Below, in pieces: positions 46,093 through 51,457 of a DNA stretch of 51,457 nucleotides. Position 1 is the stretch's first letter; every line of letters begins with the position of its first letter. Under the pieces are notes generated by a model. The model saw nothing but the letters and a program-made list of their open reading frames with translations, made no database searches and was not told the origin of the DNA. The position numbers were made by a program, and so were the translations under genes. The DNA comes from Emmonsiellopsis sp. PD_33 (Eukaryota; Ascomycota; Eurotiomycetes; Onygenales; Ajellomycetaceae): contig JANTQF010000249.1 in the NCBI GenBank assembly GCA_032988165.1, forward strand, positions 1-51,457. Direction: 5' to 3'.

Positions 46093-49000
46093 ATTAGGGT
46101 GAACAGCTAAGTAAAGGGATGATAATTGAAGAAATGAATCATCTACTTTGAGATATATCAAAACATCTGAGATGGCAAAACCCCTGACATATAATGAGCT
46201 GCATAAGAATGATGCAGCTGTGTAATGGGTCATCAAGATGAAAGCTCATTTTTGAAATAAGTAGAAGCTCATAGAAAAGAACCCTACAAGTTATTAGAAG
46301 ACCTTTAGGGGCACTGACTTACTTTGTGGGAGTGCTAAAAACCTTTGGAAGAGTCTTGAGAAACTCTATTTGAATGATCCACTTAATTACTCTCTCCTTA
46401 AGTTATAGGAGGATTTTGCATACTAGATCATTAGGAACTTTGAAGAACTAAATGTTGATATAAAGTGCAATAAATGATTCATAGATCTTCATCAAATCAA
46501 GGACCTGATGTTATACTATGCTGACTTTAATAAATTATACAATGAGGTGATCCTACAACTCCTACCTCAGAACCTACTGAATTTCTTTATCATATTTATG
46601 TTTAATATCATAAAAAGTGAATGGAATCATTTGGATGTTCACCTGAAGACTGTTCAGGAGGCCTATGATGTTCTTTTTTGTTGAGAAACTGCCCTGAAGT
46701 ACTTAAATTCAGTGAACTATACTTTCAGGAACATGCATGCTCCTGTGGTAGTACTACATGATTCTGACACCATGGATATCAATCTTAATGTGATTGTTGA
46801 AGCTCTGAATCCTCCAAAGAAAAACAGTTAAGTCTGAAAATCATGATGTAAGAGATATAAAGTCTATTTTCATTATAGTTGCCTGAATCATAGCATCCAG
46901 ACTTGCCCCATAAATCCTAAGAATAAGGAAGTAAAAAACTCACAGGATTAATAAGTCCTGAGGCACTTGCTGATTGATTGTGAAAAGTCTCATAGATTTC
47001 TGAACTAAAGAACCTGCATGATCTACTGGATCCTATGAATGCAGAATGATGACTGATGGAACTGAGGAAGAAAGCTAAGAAGTTAGGGAAGCATTTAAAT
47101 GTAGTTGGAGAGGAGTTACTAATATATTTAGATCTTATTAGAACTAACTGTATAGTGCTTGTCTGAGCTTTAGCTGATATAGGTACTTTCATGGTCTACA
47201 TCAGAGATCATATCTCATGCTAATTACTGGAGGCCTCACACATGAAGGACCCTAAGTGGGTAAAACTTCCAGACAAAAAATGAATCCTCTTGCCTGCTCA
47301 AATCAAATTCCTCCTGCACTTTAGGGGATAGTCCTGTTGGATCTAAGCATATGAGCTTGCTAATATTGAATATGATCTCATCTTAGGATTAGATTGATTC
47401 AAATGATTTAATCTGAACATTAATTGGGTGACATACTACATGAGGTTAACAGATAGGAAGAAAAAGGTTCATGAAATTCTTCCTCATGATATGTGACATA
47501 TATTTGATGCTTCTCAGGTTGAAGACCTCAATCTCATGATGTCCTATTAGATATATCAAATAGGCTATAAGGGTCATGTAGAGATGATATTATATATTAT
47601 ATAATAAAAGAATAAATCTAAGAAACTGCCTGCACCAATTAATTCTAGAGAGGAGAAATGTATGAAAGCCCTACTATCTAAGTATAATAATATCTTTTAA
47701 ACTGCCTTGCTGCTAAAGTTACCACCTGAATGAGAATTCATTCATGAGATTAATATTAAGAACTTATAATTAATTAATATTAATGTATATTCTCTCTTGC
47801 AGGTGCATTTAGAAGAATAGTAATAGTAGATTAAAGAACTACTGAAATGAGGTCTCATATAACTCTCCTTAAGTCTATAGGAGTTTCTGGTGCTTTTTGT
47901 GAAGAAACCCTATAATAAATAGTGCATATGTATTGACTATTAGATACTCAACTTAGTTATAGAAAAGAATAGCTATCCCCTCTTGTGAATTCAGTAGCAG
48001 CTTAACATCATAAATGATGTAAAATATCTCATAAAGATCAATTTTTTATCTGGCTTCTATTAAGTTCACATGAGAGAGATATCTATTCTGAAGACCACCT
48101 TTAATACTCAATGAGGTAAATTTAAGTGAATTATACTACTAATGAGTCTTACAAATACATCTATCACATTTCAGACAATAATGAATATCATCCTGTGAGA
48201 AAGAAATAACTATTAATATCTAGTATATCTGAATGACATTCTGATTTTTTCCAACTCATATGAAGAGTATCTCAAGTATGTTGAATATATTCTCTTGACA
48301 CTGAAGGTATATAAGCTCTATATGAAACCCTTAAAATGTCAATTTAGGATGTAGGAAATAGAGTTTATAAGTCATATTATTAGGGGAGAGAAGATCAGAT
48401 CCTTGCTCAAGAAAATTAAAGTGATTTTAAATTAGCTGAGACTACAGAATGTTCATTATATCAGATAGTTCTTAGATCTCATATCTTATTATTATCACTT
48501 CATGAAGGGGTTTGTTGCTCTGGCAGCCTCTCTATTAGATTTATTGAAGGAAATGAATGAGCTATTATATAAAAAGAAATTTCAATTAATAGTTTAAAAT
48601 GTATTATATGAGAAGGCCTTCATTAGACTGTGTGAATGTATGATAACCTCACCTGTCCTCATACAGCTGAACTGGATAAAAGCTTTCACAATTAAGATAG
48701 ACACCTCTGAGTGGGCAATTAGGTGCATCCTGTTACAAGAAGGTCTGAATGGGAAACTCCACCTAGTAGTATATAACAGATAGAAGCTCTTGGGTGCAGA
48801 ACTGAACTATCTAATACATAAAAAAAAACTTCTTATGATATAGCATGCTCTGCACATATGGCACTAATACATTGAAAACAATTAGTAGATGATGGTAGTC
48901 ACAGATCACAAAAGCCTCATATATCTTTATATTATGAAATATTTATTGAAGCATCTCACACAATGAGTATCTGAGTTCTAAGAATATAACATCCTTCTCA

Positions 49001-50640
49001 AATATTACAAGGAAATAGAAGTAGTTATTCTTAATACTATTAGTTATAGATTTAACTTTATGAGAGAAAGTCCTATAAATTTTGTACAGGGAGAAATCAT
49101 TCTAAATACCATTAAGAGTTTAGATAAAATGAAATAGTATAAGGCTATACTCAAACAACTTAGTGTAAATAAGAAACTGAAGGACCTAAAGCTTGCATAT
49201 ATCATTAAGAAAATATGTGATCTCATGAAGCTGAGAAAATTAGAGGATGATATTATACTATATTATAATCTTAAGTATACTAAGACTCTCTATTTTAAGT
49301 CTTCATTTCACTAAGACTTAGTTACTTAATTATATTATAAGTTCAGACATTTTGAGAGTCCCAGCCTGCTGAGTATCTTACAAATACATGCCTACTAGCC
49401 AGGCATGAAAAATGATGTCTAAAATTTCACAAAGTAATATTTAAACTACCAGATGATATAGAGCTCTAAGTCAAAGCTAGAGCATAAAGAAGCATAATAT
49501 CAGATTAATAATATAATTTAGTCTTTTAAATGTTGGGGGATCAATCTCATTAGCATTCTTCCTCACATGCTGAATGGAAATCACTAAATTATCACAGCCA
49601 TTAATTATATAATTAGCTGGCCTCTGGCAAAGGCTATTCTCAATATGATAGAGGAAATAATTACCCAGTTTTTATATAAAGATATTTACACAAACTATAG
49701 CATATCATGAGAAATTCTGATAGATAATAAGATAAATCTAGTAGGAGAGGGTGTCAGGCACTTTATAGTATAACTGCAGATAAAGCACTGTATAATAATA
49801 CCTTACTACCTGCATACTAATGAAAAGGTGGAGAGACTGAATGAGATTCTGAGTCAGATGCTAATGAAATATCTTATGAGAAAACTAATAAGATTATAAG
49901 ATGAATATTTTCTACAGACACTTTTCATAACATAAATTTATTAATACTCTATCATAAAGTATTTATCATTCTATCTTTTGTACAGCCTGCAGCCTTGCAT
50001 CCTAAAGGATGCATCTGATTCAGTGGGAGAGGATCTAGTAATAGATGATGCTGAGCTAAGAATAAAAGCTATTATAAATATATAGGCTCAGATAAATAAG
50101 TTGCTGTTTAATTGTATAATTCATTCAAAAAGAATTAGAAATTCTCTTGTGATGAAGAGTAGTATTAAAGAAGAATAATAAGTCCTCATTCAAAATGAGG
50201 AGTCTAAAGAATTTCAGCTAAGGTAGTTTAAGCTATATTAGATGATAAAAGCTCACCTACTTGACACATACACACTTAAGGAACTAGGGAGTCAAGTCCT
50301 ATAACATCTCATTAATGGCTCACAACTAGTGGAGACTGAAATAGATAATTCTGAGGAATTATAATTATTCATAGTGATATTATCTGTACTAAAGAAAAAG
50401 GGCATTATGATTGAGAAGCCCTTAAAGGTCAGAGAAATCATCAATGTATATAAATCAGATAATATTACTTACTTGAAGCTTTTAACTATCATATGAAAGA
50501 AATGAGAGGCCTTGGAAGCTACAGGGCATCTACATGAACTAATAAGTAATGAAATAATAGCAGGCTGCATGATCCTCAGATGCTGCTAGTACTAGAGAGG
50601 AGGCTGGAAAAAACAAAAAGAAAAATATAATCAACTTACA
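46093..50640 (+). mobile_element. Family B Gypsy copy B2, main part (gag to integrase)
   Basis: Continues B2 after family A copy II. Remnants in order: gag (46100-46830) with a Cys/His knuckle trace (LNHSIQTCP near 46890), protease region (about 47120-47400; ILG-like LGLD remnants), reverse transcriptase (about 47880-48400; FVKKPYNK, VYLNDILIFSNS where YLDD has become YLND), RNase H (about 48660-48950; FTIKIDTSEWAI, VTDHKSLIYL), integrase (about 49340-49950; IPYYLHTNEKVERLNEIL) and a C-terminal domain to about 50640. Homology with B1 ends there because B1 is cut by the LINE. Many stops; not functional. Confidence 0.8.
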
Positions 50641-51360
50641 TGTAAGTTAAATCATAAGAAATAGAATCTAAAGAGAGATTCAATTATTTATATCAGTTTA
50701 TTTATGGAATTGATGGAGGATGAATCTTTAGAAGTATCAGCAGATATACTAAATTAAATTAATGAAGCTTAAGAAGATGTCTGAGAGTCAGATAAGATTA
50801 GTTTCTTAGAATCATTTATTATAGTGATTTAAACTGATAGAGTTATATGATAGTATAATCATATGAGATGAGAAACAGACATGTAAATGTATACTCTTCA
50901 TTAAATTTAGTTATTTTATCATTATTTTGTTTCTGTAATTTCCTTTGTATGGGTATGGTATTTTTTTTCAAATGATTAGTAAAAGTCACATGAGTTAGAA
51001 AGGGGAAACTAGAAAATATGATCTTATATTTTTAAACTGTGAAACTATAGGGGCTATTCCCCAGAAATCTAACTACATACATGAAAAACAAGATAAGGAT
51101 TTAAAAATCATAGAAAAATTTTTTTTTTTTTCATTTTTTTATTTTTTTTTTAGTGAGAGGAGTAATCATACAAGCTTAAAGCTCAGAGGTCTTGAGGATC
51201 TCATAATGATGCTTGAGCATATAAATGATATTCTCTATCTCAGTTAGAATGTGAGTAACCTTCTGTGTATTAAAGATAAGAAGGTACTCAAATAGGATAA
51301 TATACTTATTCTATAAGATCCTGTGAGAGGATCTCTCTCTTTAATTATAGAAACATGGGA
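50641..51360. other. AT-rich tail beyond family B
   Basis: No recognisable frames and no CpG. It includes a T-rich run at about 51119-51152. It may be the 3' untranslated part of B2, but neither a polypurine tract nor a TGTGG-type LTR was found. Confidence 0.45.
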
Positions 51361-51457
51361 AAATTCCCGTAAAATGCACTGTCACATGACCTCACATGAT
51401 GTCACGTGCACCCCACCAAAAATCTCAGGGAGAGTTGGGGGTGGGGGGTTGTAGGGG
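51361..51457. other. GC-richer window end where CpG returns
   Basis: Two CpG appear (TTCCCGTAAA and GTCACGTGCA), followed by a G-rich stretch (GTTGGGGGTGGGGGG). It could be the start of a younger, less mutated element, for instance an LTR beginning TGTCACATGACC, or unique DNA. Too short to decide. Confidence 0.4.

Noticed and set aside
14728..51360. Possible mitochondrial or other organellar origin because of the AT-richness
   Set aside because: The reading frames are Gypsy and LINE remnants with C:G to T:A stops, LTRs and target duplications; no organellar genes are seen.
1..51457. CRISPR arrays, bacterial operons and Shine-Dalgarno sites
   Set aside because: Spliced eukaryotic genes, fungal promoters and no spaced direct-repeat array; the tandem repeats seen are mini- or microsatellites.

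Overview
The window reads as nuclear DNA of a filamentous ascomycete, most likely a Eurotiomycete (Aspergillus/Penicillium-like). Its genes are split by 48-113 nt GT-AG introns, it mixes a cytochrome P450, an MFS sugar porter, an SDR and a mitochondrial malonyl-CoA:ACP transacylase, and the gene part joins a long AT-rich block of mutated transposons. The genus is an inference from gene style, not from a marker.

Bases 1-14727 have ordinary GC content and hold seven gene loci: a P450 that ends before its haem-binding exon (1249-2605, +), a complete four-exon sugar/H+ symporter (3004-4811, +), the mitochondrial transacylase (6127-7374, -), a restriction-endonuclease-like hypothetical gene broken by one base (8053-8557, +), an F-box-like gene (8883-10167, -), a decayed secreted beta-propeller gene resembling fungal saponin hydrolases (10880-12781, -) and an AYR1-like short-chain dehydrogenase (13799-14727, +). 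Three of the seven are broken. The intact ones look like unrelated functions: sugar uptake, mitochondrial type II fatty-acid synthesis, a possible ubiquitin-ligase adaptor and lipid or carbonyl reduction. There is no clear gene cluster.

Immediately after the SDR stop codon the composition collapses to AT-rich DNA, and by eye I find essentially no CpG from about 14640 to about 51360. This block is a nest of dead transposons. Two copies of one Gypsy chromovirus (family A) are delimited with 5-bp target duplications: 16178-23747 (+, TGTCT) and 38563-46092 (-, ATTAG). Extra family A LTRs lie at 15645-15963 and 36309-36492. A second Gypsy family (B) is present as a minus-strand fragment (about 33797-36308) and a plus-strand copy (37498-38562, continued at 46098 to about 50640) that was split by the second family A element. 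A Tad1-like LINE (about 33797 down to 26614, -) sits at the end of the first B fragment. A 368-bp hAT-type MITE (25112-25479) lies in an unclassified remnant. All reading frames in these elements are riddled with stops.

The main biological signal is the mutation pattern. Paralogous LTRs differ almost only by transitions, and several sites are TG in one copy and CA in another, as expected when an ancestral CpG decays on either strand. This suggests a repeat-directed process that hits CpG very completely and other contexts (CpA, TGG) as well, confined by a sharp border to one side of the SDR gene. CpG returns only in the last 90 bases, which may be the start of a younger element or of unique DNA.
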